A stretch of 19,166 nt of DNA from Candidatus Krumholzibacteriia bacterium (lineage in GTDB: Bacteria > Krumholzibacteriota > Krumholzibacteriia > Krumholzibacteriales > Krumholzibacteriaceae): positions 1-19,166 of the forward strand of contig JAPLKY010000391.1 in the NCBI GenBank assembly GCA_026387805.1. Reading direction: 5' to 3'. A model generated the notes under the pieces. That model worked only from the letters and a program-made list of their open reading frames with translations. It had not been told where the DNA came from and made no database searches. A program made the position numbers and the translations under genes. Positions 8,501 to 16,500 of the stretch are shown one piece after another. Every line of letters begins with the position of its first letter. Position 1 is the first letter of the stretch.

Positions 8501-8687
8501 CAAGGTCTATAACGTCGCGGGGCAGCTCGTGCGGACGCTCGTCGACGACGTGCGGGACGCGGCCTCCTACTCGATTCCCTGGGACGGCCGGAACAACATC
8601 GGCTCGGAGGTCGCGAGCGGGATCTATTTCTACAAAATGGAATCGAGGAGTTTCAGCGAGACCAGGAAGATGGTCATGCTGCGCTGA
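5595..8687 (+). CDS. Secreted multidomain T9SS cargo protein, tandem copy 3
   Basis: A 1030-residue paralogue with the same layout as copy 2. Residues 1-23 are a signal peptide (MKRFLVVVACVCLAAM..., cut after VFA before RDP). Two jelly-roll-like regions follow (MWCGVRAG ... GGCIVDSIRVTDSGG; then FENFES... ending CDVWYLVNGNC, TPAPWYDNV), then an Ig-like region (FDLNDSLFTRGYQIEYYF). The amidotransferase-like alpha/beta domain (VLFVDDFTGRGS ... AIVWDCGDL ... LWVCGDD with C768 ... MWFGFSLQYTRDD) and a T9SS tail ending KMVMLR complete it. Its tail is more diverged (FNPVTTIRFDMKEKGPV) than those of copies 1 and 2. It is probably co-transcribed with copy 2. The gene ends 43 nt before a strong terminator. 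The product is likely a released or surface-anchored extracellular protein whose activity is unknown. Confidence 0.9.
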   Translation: MKRFLVVVACVCLAAMPATSVFARDPANRGLRPARPWMETELPELIDPGLQGLNMMEAAVDTYCIVWYTFESMNWQGWSRLDRTAQMDTFFHVDDFVGLGGGDFGRLAPLEGTKSMWCGVRAGSGTPYVCNFMDAPGYGNNWDQALTMNPRAFVGSVNLSYKLRWDCELDYDYVRIEYDAGGGDWQVLAAYTGNGTAVGQLTLPLTQIATKLRFRFVSDGAWSDEDGLWNTDGGCIVDSIRVTDSGGYSNLENFESAPNGSDHSGIWQAKTGPAFGTYSGLRYGLSIGDRDPCNSNFSTQIVFFIGSPHASSSYPGLYDTPFCKGSGGIEPPCQEEAVVSPIIDLTKYSTGCNSLQDGTIPAGDLPSLGGLRLKYTIYVDNPLQNLVLWDWHVRGFDDAGCPGLWQGDNFIYYYWGNGVYSFDTEDLGSFFQGESIQIALGIVDMCDVWYLVNGNCAQHTPAPWYDNVRLYRFKSDGPQWYVRDLDLFQDNFPEEEFQLESYVRADAANDINTNDNPVIRPGDSIVVDCRSTLGGGIAADPAGGPAVYMHVKCTYIGPTPTKPKLFGPSLQGTYGWYKGDDGTWTIIQGDTSRTAGGLVADRYMFDLNDSLFTRGYQIEYYFTALSNSGIETALPKWCRSYGPYYEFTCLPTKNSDVLFVDDFTGRGSFVGSVENYWMPTFYSQIAPPNYNVDKYDVNGPTSGVSNGPGSRAKTKQLVDHYKAIVWDCGDLMSITISDGTVNSDKSDDCTMLINWFEQSEHVCGLWVCGDDVAYDLDALASTQALTLMSTWCGVDFIATSYFDETGGRSGGGIVSPLLTGEADAGIFVHGSVPDKLYAFGGCPVINQFDVLEKTANGKYALSYPVYNATNRYAAIASTTLNPSGYNVNTMWFGFSLQYTRDDVLSVPIDRFEMAKNVFDWMQFITNPCCIGYADAEIPGAYKLSQNFPNPFNPVTTIRFDMKEKGPVTLKVYNVAGQLVRTLVDDVRDAASYSIPWDGRNNIGSEVASGIYFYKMESRSFSETRKMVMLR
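7791..7905 (+). repeat. Near-identical block in the alpha/beta domain, copy 3 (pairs with 4611-4725)
   Basis: Partner of the block at 4611-4725: 113 of 115 nt are identical, with both differences silent. Confidence 0.85.
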
Positions 8688-8730
8688 AATTGACGTACCG
8701 GTTCAGCGGCAGGGAGCGCATTATGCACCG

Positions 8731-8760
8731 GCGGGCCGGGGATTCAACCTCCCGGCCCGC
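8731..8760 (+). terminator. Rho-independent-type terminator after copy 3
   Basis: A perfect 10-bp stem GCGGGCCGGG / CCCGGCCCGC surrounds a 10-nt loop. The downstream sequence (atcgtctt) is only weakly T-rich. The GGGCCGGG core is the same as in the terminator after copy 1. It likely ends the copy 2-3 transcript before the peptidase promoter. Confidence 0.65.
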
Positions 8761-8813
8761 ATCGTCTTACGCCTTGCCGCCTTCGCGTCGAGAAGCTCCG
8801 CACGATGTCCGGA

Positions 8814-8842
8814 TGCAAACCGCACCCTATTTCTGGTATAAT
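8814..8842 (+). promoter_or_regulatory. Candidate promoter for the peptidase-aminotransferase unit
   Basis: A perfect TATAAT (8837-8842) is preceded by TGG, making an extended -10 (TGnTATAAT), in a locally AT-rich stretch. The -35 region 17 nt upstream (TGCAAA, 8814-8819) is poor, which is tolerated by extended -10 promoters. It lies about 97 nt before the ATG at 8939. The remaining leader holds a second AT-rich patch (8871-8891) with no clear promoter boxes. Confidence 0.5.
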
Positions 8843-8921
8843 AATAACTGGCTTCGCGCTCGAGGAAGTCTTACTTTATCTATAGAATTTGCATGCGTTT
8901 CATCATCGCGCCCTGACCCGC

Positions 8922-8928
8922 AAAGGAG
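8922..8928 (+). promoter_or_regulatory. Ribosome binding site choosing the 8939 start
   Basis: AAAGGAG lies ten bases before ATG 8939, and the resulting protein begins with a clean signal peptide. The longer frame opening at TTG 8690 would run through the terminator and the promoter and is not used. Confidence 0.8.
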
Positions 8929-8938
8929 ATACGAACAC

Positions 8939-11900
8939 ATGAGATCCCACCTTTTCCCCATGCTCGCGACGGCGCTCACGATCATATCCACGCTCGCTCT
9001 GGCGACCTCCCCCGTTCTGGCGGAGAAGAGCGAAGACGAACGGATAGCCGAGATCAACAAGAGGAACGCCGAGCTCGGCTACCAATGGACGGCGGGCAAG
9101 ACGTCCGTCTCGGGACTTTCGGCCGAGGAGAAGAAGCAGCTCCTCGGACTCCTGCCTCTGCCCGAGGGATGGGGGAAAGACAAGCAGCCGCTCATGGCTC
9201 CCGCCGGCGCCGTGTTCGTATCCTCGTACGACTGGAGACAGCATAACGGCGTGACCCCGGTGACGAACCAGAGATCGTGCGGTTCGTGCTGGGCGTTCGC
9301 GGCGGTCGCTCAGCTCGAATCCCATACGCTCATATTCGACGAGCGGCTCGAGGATCTCTCCGAGCAGCAGGTCGTCGACTGCAATCCGTGGGGAGGCGAC
9401 TGCGGCGGCGGCTGGGTGCCGGGCGCGCTCGATCTCTTCATGGATCCGGGATGCGAAGGAGAATTGTGCTACCCGTACGAAGCGCGGGACGACAAGCCCT
9501 GCCGGCAGGATCAATGCGAAGTGCTCTCGATGATATCCGACTACGCTCCCGTGGCGAATAACGTGGACGCGATAAAGACGGCGCTTCAGACCGGTCCCGT
9601 TTCCACCGCGTTCACCGTGATAGACGATTTCTACAACTACACGAGCGGCTGCTATCAATCGACTTCCACCGCGAATATCAATCACGCGATGCTCATCATC
9701 GGATGGGACGATAACGCGTGCGCCGGCCAGGGCGCATGGATCGTCAAGAACAGCTGGGGGCAGGGATGGGGCATGGCGGGCTTCGGCTACATCAAGTACG
9801 GCTCCTGCAACATCGGCTCCTATGCGTACCAGATAACGTATCTGCCGACCACGGTGAAGGTGCACCTCGACTCTCCCGTCGGCGGCGAAGTATGGAACGT
9901 GGGAGAGCAGCACGACATCACCTGGAACACCTCCCGCCAGACGCCCGATTCGCTCAATATCTTCCTGAGCCTGGACGGGGGAGAAACATACGATCATACG
10001 ATCGCGCACGGCCTCGCCGGCACGACGACCTCGTACGGCTGGATCGTGCCGAACCTCCCGGTGAGCACCGCCCGCATCAAGGTCATCGCGTACTACGGCG
10101 GCAAGAACGCCGGCTACGACATGAGCGACACGAACTTCATGATCAAGGGCGCGCCGTACCGGTACGTCTCGAAATCCGGCGGGAACGTCTTCCCCTACAG
10201 CCTTCCGGAGTGGGCGTCGACGACGATCCAGGGAGCGGTCAGCGCGGGTGTGCCGGGGGACACGATCATCGTCGCGGGAGACACCTATAATCAGTCGATC
10301 ACGGTCGAAGCTCCCGTGTACCTGTACGGCGGATGGAACAGCGACTTCACCGTCCGCGATCCGGAGACGTACGTCACGAGGATCCAGGCCGGGGGAAGCC
10401 TCGTCACTTTCCTGAACGTGGCGAGCGACTCCTGCGGCATCGAGGGCTTCGCGTTGCGGTACGGATCGGGCACGTTCCTTCCCATGCCCGCAAACGGCGT
10501 ATACGGCGGCGCGATTCTCAGCTACCAGTCGTCGCCGGTCATCAGGAACAACCTCATCGACTCGTGCGGCGTCGCCTCCGTCCTCGACTATAGCGGCGGC
10601 GGGGGAATCGCCTGCTACGGAGGCACCGCCCTCATCGAGGGAAACAGGATCGAAGCGTGTCTCGCGCAGAGCGGCGGCGGCATCTACCTCTATCAGACGA
10701 CGGCGACGATCAGAGGGAACCGCATCGCCGGATGCCGCCCGAACCTGGAATACAACGGGACGAGACACGGCGGCGGCATCTACGCGCTCCACTCGACGGT
10801 GACGCTCGAGGGAAACACCATCAAGGACAACGATGACTACCGCAAGGGAAGCGGCGTCTATCTCTTCCTGAGCCCCGCGACGCTCGAAGGGGACACGATC
10901 GTCCTCAACGACGGAACCGACGCGGGCGCCGGGATATGCGCGGATCGCTCGTCCCTCTCGCTCTCGCGCGCGGTCGTGCGGCAAAACACGACCCCATCGT
11001 CGGGCGGCGGCATCTACCTGCACGCCGGCAGCATCGACATATCGAACTGCATCGTCGCCCTGAACCGCTCGAACGTCATCGGTGGAGGCATGTACGCGGA
11101 CAGCTGCTGGGGTGCCGTCACGAACAACACCTTCGACCGGAATCACGCCGTGTATGGCGGCGGGAACGTCTTCCTGGCGCCGAATCCCTCGCTCGCGATC
11201 AAGAACAATCTCTTCTCGTACGGAGCGAAGAACGGTTTCCAGACGAACAGCCTGAACAACATCACGTTCAAGTTCAACAACTGCTTCGGCAACACGCCGC
11301 TCAACGTCGTGGCGCCGGGAGCCGATGCGACGAACATCAGCAGGAATCCGCACTACGCGGACACGACCTCATTCGATTATCACCTGCTCGCGCATTCGGG
11401 CGGAATCGACACCGGCGATCCCGCGGGTCCGGCCGACCCGGACGGCTCTCGCGTCGACCAGGGCGCTTTCGGCGGCCCCGGAGCCCTCATGGCGGCCCCC
11501 GAGTACGTGAAGTGGCTCGACGCCAACCCCGCGCCGGCGAATCCCGACTATTATCTCGTCTGGGGCGCCGTCCCCGGCGACGTGACCTCGTACGCGGTGT
11601 ATTCCGATACGGCGACCGGCTTCGCGCCGGACACGACGAACTTCCTCGCGAGCGTCGGCGCGCCGACGTGCTTCCTCTTCGTTTCCCCGCCCCCGGGGCT
11701 TCATTTCTACCGCGTCTCCGCCGTCAATGCGGCTGGCTACGGCGGCGGATACTCCAACGAGATCGGGGTGCGGATCTGGGAATTTACTCCGATCGCGACC
11801 GTCGTCTATCCCAACGGCGGCGAGATCTTCGAGGTCGGGGATACGATCCTCGTCCAATGGACCGTGACGGGCGGGGACGACGCCGATTCGGTCAGCATCT

Positions 11901-12412
11901 ACTATTCTGACGACGCGGGGGACACGTACAAGCGCCTCGCGCACGGGTGGCCGGCCGATTCATCGTATCAATGGGTCATTCCTCCATCCCTCTCCGATTC
12001 GTGTCTCGTGAAGATCCTCGCATTCGACCTGGGCATCCTCGCGGCGCTTGACGAGAGCGATTCTCTCTTCGCCATCAGGAACAAAACCGGCGTGGGCGAC
12101 GAGGGGGAGGACGACGGCGGCGTCCCGCCTATCTTCGTGACCGCGCTCGAGCAGAACTATCCGAATCCCTTCAACGGAACGACGCTGATGTTCTACTCGA
12201 TCGGCGAGCGCTGCGAGGTCGAGATCAAGATCTACGATCCCGCGGGGCGCGTCATCAAGGTGCTCGAGCGGGCGCAACGGGAGCCGGGCCGCTACTCGAT
12301 TCTCTGGAACGGCAGCGACGGCGCGGGACGCAGCGTCGCGTCTGGCGTATACTTCTGCCGCATCAAGGCGGGCAAGTACACGCAAACGCGCAAGATCCTC
12401 TACCTGCGATGA
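8939..12412 (+). CDS. Secreted papain-family (C1A) cysteine peptidase fused to beta-helix, Kre9-like domains and T9SS tail
   Basis: A 1157-residue protein. Residues 1-28 form a signal peptide (cut after VLA). Residues about 35-75 resemble a cathepsin-B-type propeptide (IAEINKRNAELGYQWTAG ... KKQLLG). The C1A peptidase domain spans about 90-300, with oxyanion Gln111, catalytic Cys117 (CGSCWAF), His249 (NHAMLIIGW) and Asn271 (KNSWGQGWG) all present. Then come a Kre9/KNH-like domain (about 306-404), a right-handed beta-helix (about 420-850) with GGGI-type turns and a choice-of-anchor Q-like end (DYHLLAHSGGIDTGDP), an FN3-like domain (about 855-947), a second Kre9-like domain (about 953-1049), and a T9SS tail (about 1067-1157, NYPNPFNG ... 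KILYLR). It likely cleaves extracellular proteins after propeptide removal, while the beta-helix may bind polysaccharide. The neighbouring T9SS cargo could be substrates, but nothing in the sequence shows this. Confidence 0.92.
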   Translation: MRSHLFPMLATALTIISTLALATSPVLAEKSEDERIAEINKRNAELGYQWTAGKTSVSGLSAEEKKQLLGLLPLPEGWGKDKQPLMAPAGAVFVSSYDWRQHNGVTPVTNQRSCGSCWAFAAVAQLESHTLIFDERLEDLSEQQVVDCNPWGGDCGGGWVPGALDLFMDPGCEGELCYPYEARDDKPCRQDQCEVLSMISDYAPVANNVDAIKTALQTGPVSTAFTVIDDFYNYTSGCYQSTSTANINHAMLIIGWDDNACAGQGAWIVKNSWGQGWGMAGFGYIKYGSCNIGSYAYQITYLPTTVKVHLDSPVGGEVWNVGEQHDITWNTSRQTPDSLNIFLSLDGGETYDHTIAHGLAGTTTSYGWIVPNLPVSTARIKVIAYYGGKNAGYDMSDTNFMIKGAPYRYVSKSGGNVFPYSLPEWASTTIQGAVSAGVPGDTIIVAGDTYNQSITVEAPVYLYGGWNSDFTVRDPETYVTRIQAGGSLVTFLNVASDSCGIEGFALRYGSGTFLPMPANGVYGGAILSYQSSPVIRNNLIDSCGVASVLDYSGGGGIACYGGTALIEGNRIEACLAQSGGGIYLYQTTATIRGNRIAGCRPNLEYNGTRHGGGIYALHSTVTLEGNTIKDNDDYRKGSGVYLFLSPATLEGDTIVLNDGTDAGAGICADRSSLSLSRAVVRQNTTPSSGGGIYLHAGSIDISNCIVALNRSNVIGGGMYADSCWGAVTNNTFDRNHAVYGGGNVFLAPNPSLAIKNNLFSYGAKNGFQTNSLNNITFKFNNCFGNTPLNVVAPGADATNISRNPHYADTTSFDYHLLAHSGGIDTGDPAGPADPDGSRVDQGAFGGPGALMAAPEYVKWLDANPAPANPDYYLVWGAVPGDVTSYAVYSDTATGFAPDTTNFLASVGAPTCFLFVSPPPGLHFYRVSAVNAAGYGGGYSNEIGVRIWEFTPIATVVYPNGGEIFEVGDTILVQWTVTGGDDADSVSIYYSDDAGDTYKRLAHGWPADSSYQWVIPPSLSDSCLVKILAFDLGILAALDESDSLFAIRNKTGVGDEGEDDGGVPPIFVTALEQNYPNPFNGTTLMFYSIGERCEVEIKIYDPAGRVIKVLERAQREPGRYSILWNGSDGAGRSVASGVYFCRIKAGKYTQTRKILYLR

Positions 12413-12437
12413 TGCCGTCTCCGGAGGACGAGACACA

Positions 12438-13574
12438 TTGAAGAGAAAGATCGAGTACTGCAAGCATAACATCGGCGAGGAGGAGCTCCGGCGCGTCGAG
12501 CGCGTCTTCCGCTCGCTCTTCCTCACGACGGGAGACGAGGTCAGCGAGTTCGAACAGGGCCTCGCCTCCTATCTCGATCTCCCCGCGACCGTCGCCGTGA
12601 CGAGCTGCACGGCGGCGATGCAGCTCGCGCTGCTGGCCGCGGGAATCCGGCCGGGAGACGAGGTCATCACGACTCCCGTCACCTTCATCGGAACGGCGAA
12701 CAGCATCATCATGGCGGGCGGGACACCCGTGTTCGCCGACGTCGATCGCTCGACGGCGAATATCGATCCCGCGGGCGTAAAGGCCGCGATAACGGAACGC
12801 ACGCGAGCCATCCTTCCGGTGCACCTCTACGGACAGATGTGCGACATGCCGGCGCTATGCGACATTGCGCGGCCGCGCGGGCTCGTCGTCGTGGAGGACG
12901 CGGCTCACTCGCTCGAGTCGGAATGGGGCGGGAAGAAACCCGGACACTACGGCGACTTCGCCTGCTTCAGCTTCTACGCCACGAAGAACATCACGTCGGG
13001 GGAAGGGGGCGCGATTTCCTCGCGCGACGCGGCGAAGACGGAGCTCCTGAGGAAACTCCGCCTCCACGGATTCGACAAGAACGCCCTCGAGCGCTACTCG
13101 AACCATTTCGAACGCTACGACGTCGACACCTTCGGCTGGAAATACAACATGGACAATATCCACGCCGCGATTCTCGTGGAGCAGATGAAGAAGCTCGAAG
13201 GCTTCCTCGCGCGGCGCGCCGATATCTATCGCCGCTATGCGGAGGCATTCGCCGGGATCGACGGCATCGAGCTTCATGCAACGAGGCCCGAGGCTCGTCA
13301 TGCATATCATCTCTTCACGATCCTCGTCGACGCGGGGCGGCGTGACGCGATTCTCGAGGAGCTGCAGGAGCGCGGCATCGGCGTTTCCGTGAACTTCTAT
13401 CCCGTTCACCTCATGACGTACTACCGCGAACGATTCGGCTTCCGGCCGGGCATGTTTCCCGTCGCCGAGGAGATCGGCGCGCGGACGATCAGCCTCCCGC
13501 TCTATCCCAAGCTCACCGAAGAAGAGATCGATTACGTCGTGAAGACGGTGATCGACGTGGTGAGAGGAACCTGA
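12438..13574 (+). CDS. DegT/DnrJ/EryC1/StrS-family PLP sugar aminotransferase
   Basis: A 378-residue protein of usual family length. This family transfers an amino group, commonly from glutamate, to a keto position of a nucleotide-linked sugar, in the cytoplasm. Visible hallmarks are TSCTAAMQLAL near residues 53-63, PVHLYGQMCDM, D154 in VVEDAAH (contact to the PLP ring nitrogen), and the Schiff-base Lys183 in FYATKNITSGEGG. The start is TTG 12438, with GGAGG at 12423-12427 ten bases upstream, and the protein begins KRKIEYCKHNIGEEE as is usual for the family. It lies 25 nt after the peptidase stop, so co-transcription is likely. The nearest functional types are ArnB/PseC/PglE-like enzymes, but the exact sugar cannot be told. 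It faces a convergent gene 18 nt away. Confidence 0.93.
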   Translation: MKRKIEYCKHNIGEEELRRVERVFRSLFLTTGDEVSEFEQGLASYLDLPATVAVTSCTAAMQLALLAAGIRPGDEVITTPVTFIGTANSIIMAGGTPVFADVDRSTANIDPAGVKAAITERTRAILPVHLYGQMCDMPALCDIARPRGLVVVEDAAHSLESEWGGKKPGHYGDFACFSFYATKNITSGEGGAISSRDAAKTELLRKLRLHGFDKNALERYSNHFERYDVDTFGWKYNMDNIHAAILVEQMKKLEGFLARRADIYRRYAEAFAGIDGIELHATRPEARHAYHLFTILVDAGRRDAILEELQERGIGVSVNFYPVHLMTYYRERFGFRPGMFPVAEEIGARTISLPLYPKLTEEEIDYVVKTVIDVVRGT

Positions 13575-13592
13575 GCGTTCCCGCCCTCCCGA

Positions 13593-16500
13593 TCACCTGA
13601 TGCGCACGCGATATGAGATGCGTCCCGCGGTACCGCTTTCGAGCATGAAGGGAGAGAGCCGCGAGAGGATGACGTGGAGCCGCCCCTCGGCCGTCTCGAG
13701 CATGGCCTCGTCGGGGTCCAACGGATCGGCGGTGAGATAGACGAGGCTTCCGTTCTTGAGCCACTCGACGTCCCTGCCGGGGCCGAAGGCGTCCCTCACG
13801 ATCTCGACCGCCGGCGAAAGGGGATCGATGATCTCGATCTCCCGCACCGCCTGGATTCCCGGATTGGAGAAGGTGATCGAGTAGGTCATGACGTCGCCGG
13901 GGCGAGCCTGCGCGAGATCGACCTCCTTGAGGAGCTTCAGCATGCCGGTCGCGCGGGCGAGCACGAAGAGCCGGTCGATGACGGACGCTTCGGTCCGGAT
14001 CGCGGTGCCGGAGAGAATCTGCGCGAGCGTGATCGTCAGCGAAACATTCGTCCCCGCGCTCACCTGCGGCGGCACGAATACGCGCACGATGACGGGCACC
14101 ATCGCGAACCCCGCGGAGTCGGGATCGAGCGCGAGGTCCGAGGCTCGCAGCAGCGAATCGGCGGCGCCCAGCCTCCCGTCCGCGTCGTTGTCCCGGTAGA
14201 AGACTTCCACCCAACCGGACGGAAGCACCGCGCTGAGCGACGCGGGCCCCTTCGTGCCGGCAATGATCGTGTGCGGGATATCGATGAAGCTCCCTGCCGG
14301 CCCGCTCAGGTCGTTCGAAGGAGCGATCGAGGAGCGGCGGACGTCGGCGAAATCGACACGAAGAGTTTCTCCCGGCGCGGCGGCCGCACACGCGACGGTA
14401 TCGCTCGAGAGCGAGATCATGCCTGACGGAGTGCTCTCGACGACCGTCCGCGCCGCTGCCGCGGGCACCTCGAAGAAGTACACGCTCGCTCCATCCGTCA
14501 GGCCGACCATCGGTCCGCCCGGATCGGAGAGCGTGATCGTCACTCCCGTCCATCCCTCTTCGTCGGCGTCGTGCGCGCCGTCATGATCCTTGTCGTTGAA
14601 CACGATTCCCGTCACGAACGAGCTCGTCGCGACTTCGAGCGTGGCCGAGTCCTCGAGATTCCTGGTAATGCCGACGCCGTCGATAATGATCCTGCTCCGC
14701 ATCGCGGCGCCGGGAAAAACGAGAACCTTGACGGTGAACGTGAGCGAGTCCCCCGGATTGACGAGCGGCGTCACAAAAGGCGACGTTCGGTCGCTCGCGC
14801 CGTCCCAAACGAGCACGGACCCGGCCGGCCATCCGTCGGGATCGCGCCATGACACGCGGAACGAATCGGGGAATCCCCCCCTGTTCACGACGTCGAGCCG
14901 GGCCGTGACGAGCGTCGATGGATCGCCGAAGAGGAGCACGCGCCCGCCTTCTCCCGTCCCTCCGGGCGCCGTAATGAGAGCGCCGTTTCCGTCGATCACG
15001 AGATCGACACGTGGAGGCGGATTGACGTGGATGCGCGCGAGCACGCTCTCGACGTTGTTCGGATCGATCGTCGAGACGACATCGAGGATGAAGCTGTAAT
15101 CCCCCGGAATCGCCGCGAGCGGAATGACCACCTCGAACGTGTAGAGCCCCGAGGCGCCCGCCGCGACAGACGGGGTCGTGTACGGGGACGCCGAACCGGC
15201 GAGACGGGCCGTCCAGCCGGGAAATCCGTTCCACGTCACGCGGTAGCTCTCGCTCTCCCCGCCCTGATTCTGGAGCTCGAGCGTGAAATGGATCGTGCGC
15301 CCGCCGATCGTGCTCTGGATCGAGGAGCCCCCCGCCCCCGAGCCGGTTGCTCCGAACACCTCGTCCCCCTTGCCGTCGACGAGGGCGTCGACGATATGGG
15401 GAGGCGAGACGAGGAGCCGTCCCCTGACGCTGTCGACGAGGAATCTCTTGTTCGTCTTCGTGCCGTTCACGATGATATCGAACGTCCCGCCCGGCGAGCG
15501 AGGGGGAATCTGGGCCCGAAGCGTGTACGTTCCCGCCGGCACGCGGCGCATCGTCGAGGTAGAATCGCCGATCGAGACGATCCATCCTGCCGGCGTGTTC
15601 CATGAGAGATCGAAGAGATTCTCCCCCGACTCGTTCTCGAGGACGACGGTGAACGAGACCGTGGAGCCCGGCGTCGCCGTTTTGATCGAGCTCCCGCCGA
15701 GCCCGGTCCCGAACGCGCCGTAGACGTTCCCGCCGTTTCCGTCGATGACGAGATCCACCTCGTTGCCGGTGGCGACGGCGATGATCGCCGATACGCTCTC
15801 CCGCACCGTGCCGGATACGATCGAAACGGCGTTGAGGATGGACTTGAACGTCTCGTACGCGGCGTTCCCGGGGATTGTCACCGCGAGGACGTAACTCTTC
15901 TCGCTAAAGGCCGCGAGGCGCGGCGTGGTCCAGGGGAGCGCATGACTCGTCGCGCCGTCCATCACGACGGCGGACCAACCGTTCCCCGGTGAGGTCCACG
16001 AGAGGGTGAACGAATCGACGACCGCGCCCTCGTTCTGCAGAATGAACGGGAACGAGACGGTCGTGCTTCGCATGCCCCCGACGCTCGCGCTCCCGCCGAG
16101 ACCGGCCCCCGTCGCGTCGATGATGTCGTCCCCGTTCCCGCAGATGACGATGTCGACCTTGGGCGCCCGCACCCTCGTCACCGCGCGCACGCCGTCCTTT
16201 CTGAGGGTGTCGGTGAGCGACTTCGCGTACACGTACGACGAGTAATCGCCGCCGACGAGCGATACGGGCACGGTTACGCGGAGCGTGTAGGACGCCGAGG
16301 CGCCCGCCTCGACGCGCTTCGATTTGAACTGGCCCGTGCGGGTCGCGCCGCCGTCGATCATCACCGCGGTGAGGGGCGATGGCGCCGTGAAGCGGATCTG
16401 GAAGGTGTCGGCGCGCACGCCCGTGTTGTAGAGGTCGATCGTGTAGTTCACCTGCGTATTGGGATTCGTCTCCCGGTACGAGATCCCGCCTCCCCCCGCA

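Larger units (their letters stand above)
1..8687 (+). repeat. Tandem gene family: three paralogous large secreted proteins
   Basis: Three same-strand genes end at 2086, 5501 and 8687 and encode proteins alignable over their whole visible length with the same domain order. The spacing between stop codons is about 3.2-3.4 kb. Because the left copy is cut by the window edge, more copies may lie upstream. Nucleotide identity is patchy rather than even, with near-identical stretches inside more diverged sequence. No insertion sequence or direct-repeat boundary is visible between copies, so simple tandem duplication followed by divergence and partial homogenisation is the likeliest history. Confidence 0.85.

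Noticed and set aside
8690..8938. TTG start at 8690 extending the peptidase by 83 residues
   Set aside because: The extension would translate through the terminator hairpin and promoter region and bury the signal peptide. ATG 8939 has AAAGGAG and begins a normal signal peptide.
8903..11353. 816-residue open frame on the minus strand opposite the peptidase gene
   Set aside because: It is rich in Arg, Val, Asp and Ala with no domain sense and lies antisense to a gene with clear catalytic motifs. It is a high-GC shadow frame, as are 6570-8081, 1466-2488 and 3222-4028 on the minus strand.
13566..13581. Hairpin GGAAC/GTTCC at the end of the aminotransferase gene as a bidirectional terminator
   Set aside because: It has only five base pairs with no T run on either side, overlaps the stop codon, and is too weak to call. 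The 18-nt convergent gap has no other visible signal.
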